Positions 24,080 through 36,355 of a DNA stretch of 64,000 nt are shown piece by piece; positions within the stretch are counted from its first letter, which is position 1; each line of letters begins with the position of its first letter. The notes below the pieces were generated by a model that saw only the letters and a list, made by a program, of their open reading frames with translations, was not told the origin of the DNA and made no database searches. A program made the position numbers and the translations under genes. The stretch spans positions 71,637 to 135,636 of the forward strand of contig KN817584.1 of the NCBI GenBank assembly GCA_000827495.1. Reading direction: 5' to 3'. This DNA is from Hypholoma sublateritium FD-334 SS-4. Lineage: Eukaryota; Basidiomycota; Agaricomycetes; Agaricales; Strophariaceae.

Positions 24080-25637
24080 ACCGAGGAATGCAGCCAGTAT
24101 GTAACCAATATCCCAAAGATATTTTGTATAAATTTGTAGATTATTCCTTGTGCGTCGGTAAAAATTGCTCCGTGGCGATGAATATCGTGCGCCGAAGCAG
24201 CGACCTTGACTCTCACAGAAAGAAGGGTCTGAATGCCAGTAGACGTGGTTCCCAGTGCGCGGGGCAGGTCTCGCAAGCCGGTGTGTGGCAACCGAGAGCC
24301 GGTTGTCCGGGGCGGGAGCGGACCGGAGCTTGTGCGTATTTGGTTCCCTTAAATACGTAACTTGTACGTAACTGGAGGGAAATATTCTTCCGTACATGTG
24401 AACTTAGACATTAAGGCTCCCGTCTAACGTACCCCGAGTCACCGACTGCGCCAATACTTCAGCCATCTGCCATTCAACCCACGAACACGAACAAGTTTTC
24501 TACCGAAATTTCACTACTTATTAACAACTGCTAGGCCATGTATTATCCGAGTCAGCCTGGCGTTCGCGCCTTCGTCAGGATCACCGCATCCTACGGAGTC
24601 ATTGACCAAAAGCGGCATACTCACTTCGTCGCCTTATCCTGCAGTCACAGCCACTCACCCCCGCACCGCCCGTGTACATACCTCTGGCCCTCACAGGGGG
24701 CTGTTTCACATCCTCGGTTATCCTTTTCTGCGACCAGTCCCCTCCGAGCTATCTGCCTCGTCGCGTCCTGCCCCACATCACCAAACTTGATATATACGCT
24801 GCCAAAAACTTCCACCAGGCAACCTACAAATATCAATATGCGCGCATCTACGCGGGTTCGTCGGCCAGCGTCTGCGCTATTCTGATGGATCTGGATACTG
24901 ATACGGTACGTGGAAGGCTATCTGGATCAAGCGCAATTCGTACACGCACTTTCTCCAGTGATGTAGATGCGTTTCCGCGTATTGAACGCGACCTATTTCA
25001 TTGTCGCCCCTGCTAGGCATCGCTGTTAGCCCGTTTTCCAGGTGGTACCTCGTGGACTGAGCATGTAATAAGTACTCCTGCACAGCATTGTGCACCCTCT
25101 GTGTCTCTTGTTGACTCCAGACCCCAACCCGGAATCGATGGACAAGGGGGTGTATGCAGAAATAGTTGTCGTTGACCAAATCTAACTTGTACTTCTTGAT
25201 CAAACCAATGTACTGAGCAACCATCTGGAACATTATGTGAGTATTGATCTGCAGCGATGAGTACTAATAGGTACCGCGCTTAATGAAGAAAGAACTGCAG
25301 AGTTATGTACATAGTCCTCCAGAGGGAAATCACTGTTACATCATGCCGTGTCGCTGGCGGTCCGTGGGACAGAAACAGAATTTCTATCCATCAGTCGTAT
25401 CACAGAAGTGATGGAAGTACAGGAACACTGAACGAGAACAGCTACCTTCCCCGGCGACGATCAGTTTTCTGTCCAGGACATCGTTGGCGCAAGGGACGCT
25501 CACAGTAAATCTATTCTCGTAAATAATTGATACGCTTACATCCGAATTTCCTCATCAGCAGGTGTTGTTGACATCTCATCCCAGAGACATTAGCGCAGAT
25601 GTGAGATATTCATTGATTTGGACGTTGACCAAAACAT
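24080..25637. other. intergenic between copies B and C; repeat core and a possible coding relic
   Basis: 24320-24343 is a variant of the GGACCGGAGCTTGCGCATG repeat core. On the minus strand, 24877-25233 is open for 118 codons with a segment NYFCIHPLVHRF that recalls the IHPLVH motif following NB-ARC/NACHT domains. No full domain is present, so it is at most a fragment. An E-like upstream block (AGAAGTGATGGAAGTACAGG, about 25403) belongs to copy C. Confidence 0.35.
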
Positions 25638-25645
25638 TATAAAAG
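25638..25645 (+). promoter_or_regulatory. TATA box of heptahelical gene at 25705
   Basis: TATAAAAG 67 bp upstream of the ATG, preceded by GACGTTGACCAAAACAT as in the other copies. Confidence 0.65.
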
Positions 25646-25704
25646 GTCCATGCAAGAACTTCGAAGCGTATACATCTTTCACTGACTGCGAGTTCAACAC
25701 CAAT

Positions 25705-26900
25705 ATGGCGACTCCGATTACTGGCTATACTCTTTCTGAGGAAAAGACAATAATAACGACATTCTTCCATTCGGCTATGCTGAATATTCTTCTATTGGGT
25801 ATATTTGGCTCGGTCCTGGTCGACTTTAATTGACTAAATTTATTTTATATTTAATAGGAACTTACACCGCCCTTTATGTTGGGACGATGTACATATACAG
25901 TGGGTCTATTCTCTCATTGGCTATTTTGTCCTTTTGAACATATATTATTTGTGAATTAATAGTGATCGGCAAATCCTCGAAAAGCTATCTATTTCTGGCA
26001 GCGATCACAATACTATTTCTGGCCAACGTTCTTTATGGGGTCATGCAATGGGCGGAGGTTATTCTCCTCATTGGACCGAGCGGGAAGTCTGTCACAGAAA
26101 TTGTGGTGATACTGGATTCATCCAGTTTTTCAAACAATGCTATCTTAAACGACATAACCGGATATATTCCTGTGATTATAACCGATGGATTACTTGTGAG
26201 ATACAGCTGGGGTTATTTTGGCTGCCTCTGACATTTTTCAGATATGGCGGTGCTTTATGATCTGGAATAGATCACTCAAAATTATTGCGCTTTCATTGCT
26301 CCTCTTCTTGGGCGAGATCGGTAATTTTTCATTTTATCCATTCATGATTGAGCACTGATTCTTTTTCAGCGCTCTATATAACGCTTACTGTGCTTGATAT
26401 TTTTAATATCTTGCCCAATACATTCCAATCATACATAACCCATGATGACTTGATCAGCGGTGCCATGTTCACAACACTGGCGGTGACGTTATGGACGACA
26501 ATCCTCATCGCCTATCGCATCTATTCCGCTTCACATCATATCCTGGATCGCAAAAAGCGCCACTTCTACAATATTCTGGAAATAATCATACAGTCCTCAT
26601 TCTTGTACTCGCTTGCATTAGTGACGGAAGCACTGATAGTGGCTATTGCATCGAAAGAGCTGCACTCCGTTGCAGTTTCGATAGCTTCGAAGTATGCAAG
26701 TGGGATCATCCCTGTCATAACGGTATGTCGGACCCCATATTACATTATATCGTAACACGGCCGCTCACTATGTTCAGGGTATTGCGCCTACCCTCATGGC
26801 GGCTCGGGTTACTGTTGCATCAGACACTGAACCACCGACCGTCGGCGTTCAATTTGGGGAGGATAACCCGAAAGTGAATAAAACGGTCTCGCATGAGTAA
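25705..26900 (+). CDS. heptahelical membrane protein, family copy C, 307 aa
   Basis: Exons 25705-25798, 25858-25899, 25963-26195, 26242-26320, 26370-26722, 26778-26900 (924 nt, intact). Same phases as copy B (1,1,0,1,0). Exon 5 is the longest of the family (353 nt: an extra stretch around KELHSVAVSIASKY) and exon 6 the shortest (123 nt), so the C-terminal tail is about 20 residues shorter and ends KTVSHE. Exon 2 encodes GTYTALYVGTMYIY in place of the usual GIYTPLYFG. Helices and the IWRC, AYRIYSAS and GIAPTLMAARV landmarks are kept. Role unknown. It is the second of a close pair with copy B (1.6 kb apart, same strand). Confidence 0.87.
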
Positions 26901-29900
26901 ACCGAGTCGACGTAGCTGGTAGCCCACATATTTACGAGTAACGTTTTATGTATATGTATGTACTATAAGAATGCAATTGGTATACGACTACACTTATTGA
27001 GAACGAGGATGGTCGCGCGCGCGCGCCCTGCATCCGATGCGTGTTCCATGCAACTACTTCTCCACTCAAACGGATGTGTAGGCCTTCAGGTGCGCGGCCG
27101 TCAGCGTCCGCGAAACGCTGCGCACGGGGCGCAGGAATGGCAAACAGCTCAGTGCTGTGCGACGAGCGTCGGCGGGCAGAACACAATACAGCCCACGCGC
27201 GGCGTGCTCGGCCCTTATGCGTCTCTAAATAACATTCTGGCGCACGGCTGCGGGATTCCCGCCAGCACGCTCCGTCAGACTCCGAGCGGGACAGGGCGCG
27301 CTACTCAGCGAGGGCTCACGTTGCGTGTTGTGGGTACGGGAGGGAGCGTGCATAGCGGGAGACGCACGTCGCTATACGGCGTGGGGCGCTTAAATCCGGA
27401 CTAGCTCAGGCGGAAGACAGGGGGTCGATGGCGGACGCACTGCGGGGCGAGCGGTACCCGCGGCGGCGGGCAGCGAACTAGCGCGCGTCGGCGGCGCGTG
27501 GTTCCCCGCAGAGCAGAGCGAGTCCCAGGTATTGCCACATGTGCCCCATATGCGCGCACAGACGTGGTCCCGCTCTGCTTCCGAATGATGCTGCCGAGTA
27601 TAAGTGTTTGTCCTGACGATGTCACGCAGAGGGCGGTGCACGCTGCAGGAAGCGTGTGAGAGGACTTGAACGGTGTCGGGATATGCGCTGAAGACGAAGA
27701 CTAGTCAGGAATGCGCTGAAAAGTGGGACCGTGGACGCACAGAAAATAGACCATGGTGCTGGGTGAGGTAGAAGGCGCGGAGATGTAGCTGAGAGCGTGG
27801 TGAGGGCAAGTGGTGACTGACACGGTGACGATATAGATACTAAACGTTAAACGTTAAACGTAAACGTTAACACGTTTAACGTTTAAGCTTATTTTGACGC
27901 TGTCAGAAGGGGTAGTAGAGCTCTCATATGCGGGAGGTGTTCTTCAAGTTCACTTGTTCGAACGCCAGTCGGAGAAGCACGGACCGGAGCTTGCGCATGT
28001 TTGGTCGCGGAAAGTCGGCAAACATTGCCGATCTCTCCCTGAATTCGCGCTTTTCTTCCGCCTCTTCGCTGGTATGTAGGACACGAAATGGTCAGTATGC
28101 CATGTAGCTTCTCCCTCCAGAACGTGACCAATCTCCACCGCAGAAGGCTGAAAAATACGCTCCAGGCGCCGCGTCGTGCTCTTTCGCAACGTGTGAGGAT
28201 AGCATTCTTCTCACTGAACGCCGTCTGTACCCCTGCTGCGTGGTCAGTCGCTCCCTCGTACAACCGAATAGGCCCTGATATAGATATTCTTCCCAGTCGG
28301 GACGCGACCCAGTCCCTATCTCGCTACCACCCAGCGCTATGCCGCCGTCGACGTCGCCACACAGTCCGTTCCGCCAGCGTGCTGCAACATCCTTCAACCT
28401 CCTTACCATGCCGCCTACCGTCTTCCTTACCGTGACTCTGTAACCCTCGCCGACATAAAGCCCACCCCTTACATCGTCCGTTGCCTCCTGGCCGCGGCCT
28501 CAATTCATTCGTCCCGTGCATCAGGGGTTCCTCCACCGTTCCGACATATCTGGAAAAGAATTGACCAACACACCACACCGCACCTCTACCGCTGGACGGC
28601 GGACGCCCGTCTCCTGTTCCTCCGCCTCCATATCCGCACCGCAGGCGCTCCCTCGCACGGCCCTCTAGGAGTTGACTAAGTTGGCCTTTTGTCCGAATAC
28701 AATGCGCCAGAACGCGGCCACCCTCCCCGCCACCGCGACGCATTGCATCACGTCCAGCGCTTCCTCCTCCATCCACGCTGCCCCGCCTCCCTGGGGTCCT
28801 CGGCCGTCACTCTGCGTAACCCCCGCTATCGTCATCGTGCCTATCGTCGGTCTCTTTGCCGTACGGCGCCTCCTAACTTAAACGCGACACACCATCGGCT
28901 TTAGCCCCCTTGATGGGCCAAGCGCCCAATCCCTTTTTTCCTATCTCTCTCTCCACGCGCACCGTACTGGCTCTCACCCCCGGCATGAATACCCTCGCCT
29001 CGTTTACCACGTCCATCAGCGAGCGACCCGTGCCCTGCTCAGAACTAGGTGCGCGGCCTTCGCTTCTCGACGCTGCTGTACTCCAGACCTGTCCATATCC
29101 GCCCATATCAGTATCAAACACCTGTATTCTCGCGGCGTCGCCGTACTTGGAGGGTGTCCGCTTGCATTCGTTTAATCTTGACATACTACGAGCGCTGGTT
29201 GGACGCTTTTTGGTGGACCGACCTCGTCGTGGAATCGCACCGCACGACGAGTGAATCCCTAGGTCCCGTTTTTCCCCTCTACGTCGTCGCGCGCAAGTAG
29301 CTCGCGTCCAGACACTGGAAGCCCGCCGCCGCCTGGTTCCCCTCTTCCATCCCTCTCTTGACACGTTCGGAGAGTCTTCTGCACATGAGCGCTCTTTAAC
29401 CGAGTGCAAGGATTTTGCTTGAAGCACGCACCAAAGGGAACAAATCAAACATTTCACGCCAATCTACGGATGCGTGTAGTCCGCAGATTTTGCGGTAGGG
29501 TCAGGATGACCACCGGTACGCTTCTTCCATCTTCGTAGTATTCTCTCCGCTTGACGACGCGTTTGAGCGCAGATCGGACTGGCCGCATTTGCTTACATTT
29601 GTCGGCTGAATACGTCCCCCAGCTATGTACCGGGTACGCTGGTCGGCGCGAACCTCCACTTCACCCTGCTTGAACGTTTGAACACCGATCCCGCTCCATC
29701 ATAATTCGTAGGGGTGCGTTCACCGCCCCGCTGCCATTACAAGACACGTCAGTCAGCGGCGAGCGCCATCCCAGCACGTGCACCATTGGCGCATATATGC
29801 ACTACACCACCAACTTAGTTCAATCTCAGGCGGAGTCGCAGCCACAATGTATGTGAGAGATTTAGTTTAAATATCAAAACCCAATCAGAAATATCTGTCG

Positions 29901-32275
29901 GAGAGGTTTGGATGATAAGGTCGAGACGGCATAACTTGGGGCCTCAATGCGAGATCCTCTGTGGCGTAAATAGGACGTATCACGCACAACATCAGAAAAA
30001 TATTATAATCCCAGCTTGATCCCAGCTTGATCCCGGCTCGTAACAACAGATCTCGAAAAGCATTCCCTTGATATTACAGCTCGACCTCCTGAAGATCCAA
30101 TGACGAGTGACCTTGCGCATTAATTCAACAACGATTGAGTGGCAAATTATTTGTAAGTATTTGTTCCTCGTTCGAGTACCTTCGGCCCCTTTGCACTTCA
30201 TCGGTTCATCCGTCTTGCCTCCACCACCGCTCCCCTGACGTGCTCTCTCGGACTTCCAGACACCTGTTCAATGCAACACACCTGCTCTAAGGTATCTGCT
30301 ATGTACCATTGTGGTGCAACAATGATGTAGCTTAGGCCTTGGCCATTATCTGACTCTTGAGTACTAGGACNCCGATAACTCTACCTCTTGAATATGTATC
30401 TTGAGTTCTGGTGAGTCATGGATCTTGTCTCGTTCCTTCCNTTTTTTCTTCTCAATGCTGACNCGTCGATACAACCACAAGTTCTGCCTGCGTAATGTAT
30501 AGTGTCCGGTATGTTTATCCAACTCCAGCTATCCTCCGGCTACTGATCAAGGATCCGTATAATTTCAAGTCTGCNTCTCTGCGACGAATAGACATCGGAG
30601 TCTCTGCACGGTTATATAAGGTATTTATTCTGCCTTACTGCTACCTGACAAACATACTCACTTTGTGTTCAAGTAGCTCCATTGCTTGTCACTGGCGTTG
30701 ACNTGGCACATACTATAGTTGTTCGAGGTGTGAGTTTACCCATTTTATTTGACCGTTGCAGTGTTAACAACAAATTAGATATGTATATTGCAGATGTTCT
30801 AACCTCTAGGGTTGCTGAGGCAGTTAAGTACGTGGGAGACACAAATACGTTGCCAAGGTGAGCATGCGCTCGCTGCTGCAGCTATGTTACTAATGAACGC
30901 GACGTCGGACAGGCAAACATGTCNACGGCGTAGGCACCGCCGTGCATATCAGGTACAGTGCATTGTTGNGTGTACCCTTGTTGGACCTGTAGTCGCTCGT
31001 ATCCATAGTACAATGTATTTCTACAAAATGGAATTATTTCNTATACCTGTCTCTGACTATCTGGGTGGATCCAAAAAATCCCCATGCTACCGTCAACAGA
31101 ATGACTGCNGGACCCATACCAAGAATTAAGCCATCTCNATTGGATAATTCTGACCTGATCACACTCTGGTATCGTGGGGCAAAGGTTGTGGTGACATCGA
31201 TCAGCAAAATCTCATGAAGAGACCTGCTCTCAAAAAATGATCAGGCGATTCGTGTAATGGCGTCAATCTGAGCTCCCGCAAACATCGTGACGCGGCTTTA
31301 AATATATCGCGTGCCGACTTGCCAAACGAGGTCGTACAAATATCAGATCAAGTTGGTGGTGTACTAGTCGTTGACTTATCGCGCCTGCTCGCCGCGCATC
31401 TTTACGGCCCGGTCGCGATGGCCATGAATACGTCCCCCCCCCGTCCCCCGTGCGCTCCAGCAGCTCGTTCAGCGCGGTCGACGTCCTCTCCTAAGATAGA
31501 TCCCCGCACGCCGGTCTGCCTCGCCTCGCTTTCCATCTCGCTTGCTCCGCCTCGGCTCACTGCACCACCACCGCCCATGCATTTGACGCCAGCACGCGAC
31601 GTACTGTGACTTCGACAGTCTGACTGTCTCGTGCGACGTGATGTTCCGGCGCAACTTCCTGCGAAGGCGCGGGCGCAGCGTAACTGCGGCGTGATCTGCG
31701 CCACTTATACAAACCCAGACATCAGCGCACGTCAACTAGAATACGGCGTGCTAAGCAAGTGCACTCCCGCCGACGCCGCACGGGGACTCTTTGCTGATCA
31801 GAGGCCTCACCGTCGTCGCCAGGCACCCGCTGTCCGCCCGTTTGCCGTGTGGCAGCTCCTAGACTGGGGACAACATAATCACGGCGTCATCGCGCCGTAC
31901 TCCCTCTGTCGCCCGCGTCGCGCGTCGACGCCTGGTCCTCGAATGTGGAGGGGTGAGATACGGGGCGTAGTGTAGATAGTGTCGCTGGTTAAACCCATCT
32001 CGTACCTGTTATTCATATCAATGTAGCAACTCTCTGGACTATTTAATGTGGGCAGCTATCCGCAGTGCTGGTGCCACTCTTGCATAGGAGGGATCTGCAA
32101 AACCATTTATGCTATTGCGTGGCCGGAGATGCATTATAGGACACAACATTAACGTAACGAATGTTTCCTCATGCACCTCACTACGGCGCCGTGATCGCCT
32201 CAATTCCATGGGCAACAATCATTCTTTTGCTAGTTGACAAAAGATCGCCCTTGATTTGAACGTTGAGCAAGATAT
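26901..32275. repeat. 5.4-kb repeat-rich gene-free tract
   Basis: Contains a CG dinucleotide run at 27013-27026, the AAACGTT hairpin at 27841-27888, the repeat core GGACCGGAGCTTGCGCATG at 27981, and CT-rich repeat blocks (about 28000-29450 and 31390-31950). The stretch 30360-31140 has several N bases and short frames, e.g. 30495-30701 with MYSVRYVYPTPAILRLL, which might be a broken gene; I cannot assign it. No intact gene is supported. Confidence 0.4.
27841..27888. repeat. AAACGTT hairpin repeat
   Basis: TAAACGTT units occur three times in a row and are answered by AACACGTTTAACGTTTAAG, so the whole 48 bp can fold on itself. AACGTT is itself palindromic. Confidence 0.75.
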
Positions 32276-32283
32276 TATAAAAG
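32276..32283 (+). promoter_or_regulatory. TATA box of heptahelical gene at 32340
   Basis: TATAAAAG 64 bp upstream of the ATG; upstream GAACGTTGAGCAAGAT matches the copy C promoter. Confidence 0.65.
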
Positions 32284-32339
32284 CTCGATGTAAGTACTTC
32301 ACGGCATATACGTCTTATACCCACTACAAGTCCTCCGCT

Positions 32340-33578
32340 ATGTCGACCAATTTTACATTGTCCGCTTCAGATGAAAAAGCAATACTCAGTGCAAAGTTCA
32401 ACTCGGATATGCTAAACACTCTTTTATTGGGTATATTTTTGACTCATTTCCCCCAAAATATACATTACAGATTTACTTATTCTACTCTACGTTTAACAGG
32501 AATTTACACCCCTCTTTATTTTGGGACAATGTATATCTATAGTGAGATAATTCTCTCGTCATTGCTCCTTTTTAAACAATTATTGGTGTATTGACAGTGA
32601 CCGGAAAATCTGCGAAACACCGTATAGTTCTCGCAGCAATCACGGTATTATATGCATCCAATGTTGTTGAAGGCTTCCTGTTTTGGATAGACATACACCG
32701 CCTAATCGGAACAAGTGGGGACTCTCAGTTGGAAATCGTCTCAGTAGAATCAACGGCTTTCACTGGAGGGACTGGTGTGCTGGTCGCAGTAATCTCAGGT
32801 CTACCTCTTATAATTGCTGATGGACTACTTGTGAGATACCTCTGACATAACTTTGGCTTCCTCTCACATTCCATAGATATGGCGGTGCTTTAAAATATGG
32901 AATAACTCGTTTCGAAAGATTTTACTGTCGTTGATCTTCCTATTAGCCGAGATTGGTAATTGTTCCGTTCATTCATTCATCATTGGACACTTATACTTTT
33001 TAGGACTCTTCTTGACTGACTTGGTGCTTGAGCTTTTACTCGACACAAATATAACACTCCAACTTCATATAGCGAGCGCTGGTCTATTAATGGCACTGGC
33101 GGTGACATTATGGACAACTATACTCATTGCTTATCGCATTTATTCTACTTCGACACATGTTCTGCACAGAACACAGCCTCGCTTCTACAAAATAATCGAA
33201 ATTATTACGCAGTCCTCATTTATTTACTCGGCTTCATTGGTGGCGAACGCGCTGATGGGATTTATTCCACCGAAGCAGTCCAATATCGTCACATTCATCA
33301 TGGTTACAGACTACGTAGGTGTGATCTGTACCTCCATAACGGTATGTCTAGTCAAATCTTATATTCTATTGTTCGTTCCGTGACGTTGTCATGTTTAGGG
33401 TGTTGTACCTACCTTAATGGTAGTTCAAGTTGCCCTTGCATCAAACTTTTCCTCAGACACTGAGCCGCCGCCACTTAGTGTCTCTGGCCTGCAATTTGGC
33501 GAGCAAAACCCAAACATAAATACAGCTGAAGTTGCGGGACACATTCCGGTGTCTCAAGGACAAGCCGAGTCGACATAG
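32340..33578 (+). CDS. heptahelical membrane protein, family copy D, 320 aa
   Basis: Exons 32340-32430, 32500-32541, 32598-32830, 32877-32955, 33004-33341, 33399-33578 (963 nt, intact, canonical splice sites). Begins MSTNFTLSASDEKAILSAKF. The seven hydrophobic segments and landmarks are present (GIYTPLYFGTMYIY, ADGLLIWRCFKIWNNSF, LWTTILIAYRIYST, IIEIITQSSFIYSASLV). The last exon starts GVVPTLMVVQVALA instead of GIAPT. Exon 5 is 338 nt, two codons shorter than in B, as in copy E. The polar tail ends GQAEST, shared with copy E. Role unknown. Confidence 0.88.
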
Positions 33579-35098
33579 CCAGTGGAAGGGGGCTGCAGCA
33601 TACATACCTCGATTATGCAACGATGTCTTTGTATACAATTTTATAAGAATATGGACGAGTTCGTCATCTCTCTAATCAACTTGCCCTGAGGGTCGTGCCG
33701 ATGCCCGACGGTTGTTGATACGTGCCCCTCTTCAACCCCGCGCGACGGATCCCTGGATATATTTATGCCTTACTCGGTCTAACACAGCCAATGACACCAG
33801 GGATCTCGATATTGGTGTAAATAAGACGATATCTGCCCCGCATGCCACCCAGAATCGCAGTGCATTTTAGTTCTAGCTTTGGAGGCGTTACATTAGCATA
33901 AATATGGGACGTCGCTGCATGTGCCACACGTGCGCGCTGCAGGCGCGGTCAATCGCGCTCAACTGTCGACTCTGGAGCGACGTGACCGCTGAATGTAGAT
34001 GCTCGTATTCTAGACGTGCAGGGGTAGAGGCGCATGTGTTCTTACTCGTAGATGGGCGGAGCGACGGCCGGTGCGGGGGGGACCAAGAGAGGCGGCGGCG
34101 GCGTGTGAGGCATTGCGCGTGCGCGTGCGATCTGCAGGTATCGCGGTACATTTCCTCCGTCTTCGCAGCATTCTCCCCGCCCGACATCGTCCATCGTCGG
34201 CCCGAACCTGGACTTCACCGCCTGCACATCCCGCTCACCTCAGACCACCGCGCGCATCGAGGATCTCCAGGCCGTCATTATCCCCGAGGGCGCATTTACC
34301 ACTTCCTCCGCCCCGCTGCGATTACAAGTGAATCATCGGCGCATATACACTCTATCGCCTGTGCTCGCCTGATTGGACTCTGCCACTGGAGGCGCACATT
34401 CCCAGCCCGGGTGCGCCCAAGATAGATCCTGTCCGCGTCTCACGCGACATGAATTTCCAGCGCAGCATCCCGCAGAAGCGCGGGTGAGCTGCAACTGTGG
34501 CGGGATCTGCGCCGCTTGTGCGAACCCAGATATTGACGCACGTCGGCAGCGTAGGGCGTGCTAGTCACGCACTCGCGCCGGCGCCGCACGGGGACTCTTC
34601 GTCTTCACCGTCCACGCCAGGCACCACTGCCTACCGCCCGCGCTGCCCGTCGACGCGTCGCCCTCGAACGCTGTACCAGATTTAATGGATAGTAATAAAG
34701 CGCTGTGTAAGGGTAGGATATCGATGGTGGTGTAGATAGTGTCGTCGAATACATCGCCTCGTACCCGCAAATTGAACCGATGTAACATACTAATCAGTCG
34801 CGCCCTTGCAAAGGACTCGGGTACATACGCAGTCCCGTACAGCTCAGTTACTGTTATCTCTCGCCATGTGTCCCGCGATCCGTAAGACCCAATTTCAACG
34901 TAACAATACTCCCGAAAGCAGCCTGCTAACGCGCCGTGAATACCTCAATACCTCAATACCTCAATACCTCAATACCTTATCACAGTGGCACAATGGAGGT
35001 GATAGAAGTGTAGGAACGGAGATCAACGGACGGCCTTCCTCAGCAGCAATCAATTCTATGGCTGCTAGTTGACGCTCACTGTTGATTTAAATGTGGCC
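33579..35098. repeat. repeat-rich intergenic region between copies D and E
   Basis: 33904-34020 closely resembles 37201-37310 (shared start ATGGG-CGTCGCTGCATGTG). 34460-34562 resembles 31640-31760 and 39940-40050. No gene seen. Confidence 0.5.
34939..34978. repeat. AATACCTC microsatellite in the upstream region of copy E
   Basis: Four full 8-bp units AATACCTC plus a fifth, AATACCTT, in tandem. The unit contains CTCAATACC, which occurs singly at the equivalent place upstream of copies B (about 22473) and H (about 52987). Confidence 0.85.
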
Positions 35099-35150
35099 CA
35101 TAGAAGCTTTCACAGTGTATACACCCATTATTCCCTACGAGCTCTCCATT

Positions 35151-36355
35151 ATGTCAACTGATTTTATACTGGCTGTTTCTGATGAAAAGGGAATAATGAG
35201 TGCATATTTTCACTCAAACATGCTGAACATGCTCTTATTGGGTATACTTTGACTCGTTACTTTGAAAAATTACATTATAAATTCACTGGCTCTTTTCCGT
35301 TATAACAGGAATCTACACCCCTCTTTATTTTGGGACAATGTACATATATAGTGAGTCAATCCCCCACTAAATATTGCTTTTTAATAATTCTTGGTGGTCA
35401 ACAGTGACCAGAAGATCATCAAAAAACCGCATAGTTCTCGCAGCACTCACTATATTATATGCGGTCAATGTTGTTCAAGGTTATATCGCAGGACTAAGAA
35501 TACACCTCTCAATTGGAAAGTCGAGGTTAGGAAGCCTGGCGGCAGAAATAAGTGAATTAAGTGATGCGCTGGTCGCTATAATCGCAGGTCTGCCTTTGGT
35601 CGTGGCAGATGGACTACTTGTGAGATACCTCTGCCATAGCTCCTATTTCTTCTCACGTTCCACAGATATGGCGATGCTATAGATTATGGAACAGCTCATT
35701 TAAAATTATTGCGCTGTCTTTGGTCCTCCTTTTGGCTGAGATCGGTAATAATTCAGTCATTTGCTCACAGTTGGATATTCATTCTTTTTAGCACTCTTTT
35801 TGCTTTCCCTTGTGCTCGGTCTTTCAGCCAACACAAATATAAAGGCCCGAATTTACCTAGATAGCGCCGGTTTATTTGCGGCAGTGGGTGTGACATTGTG
35901 GACAACCATCCTCATTGCATATCGCATTCATTCTGCTTCGAATAATGTTCTGAATCGGAGAAAGCCTCGCTTCTACAATATACTGGAAATTATTACCCAA
36001 TCCGCATTTATTTACTCGCTTTCACTACTGGCGGACGCGGTGTCAGGAGTAATTCCATTGAACCAGTCAAATTTTCTGACAGTATACACGGTTTCAAGCT
36101 ACGCAGGTATAGTCCTCTCCGCCATAACGGTATGTCCAATCAGATGAAACATTACATTGTTTATGACACTGTGTTTAGGGCATTGCACCTACCGTCATGG
36201 CAGCTCAAGTTGCCCTTGCATCGAAAATTTCTTCGTACACTGAGCCGCCGCCAAATATTGTCTCTGGTATTCAATTTGGCAAGCAAAACCCAAATACAAA
36301 TTTAGGTGCTGTGGGACACACTCCGGTGTCACAGGGACAAGCCGAGTCAACGTAG
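35151..36355 (+). CDS. heptahelical membrane protein, family copy E, 313 aa
   Basis: Exons 35151-35241, 35309-35350, 35405-35619, 35666-35744, 35792-36129, 36179-36355 (942 nt, intact). Exon 3 is the shortest of the family (215 nt): the variable loop after the second helix lacks about six residues relative to D. Landmarks are kept: GIYTPLYFGTMYIY, ADGLLIWRCYRLWNSSF, LWTTILIAYRIHSAS, EIITQSAFIYSLSLLADAV, GIAPTVMAAQVALA, tail ending GQAEST. The TATA box seen in all other copies is changed to CATAGAAG (35099-35106), so expression may be altered. Second of a close pair with copy D (1.6 kb, same strand). Confidence 0.87.

Noticed and set aside
28873..29457. 194-codon minus frame
   Set aside because: Arg/Ser-rich composition from a CT-rich repeat read on the opposite strand; no protein features.
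30160..30200. possible tRNA because of a GTTCGAGTACC string
   Set aside because: No acceptor stem or anticodon arm could be drawn around it; no convincing tRNA was found anywhere in the window.
30495..31129. possible broken enzyme gene
   Set aside because: Short frames are interrupted by N bases and stops and I could not match a family; kept only as a note in the intergenic description.
34939..34978. CRISPR-like array
   Set aside because: Units are contiguous 8-bp repeats without spacers, and the organism is a eukaryote; it is a microsatellite.
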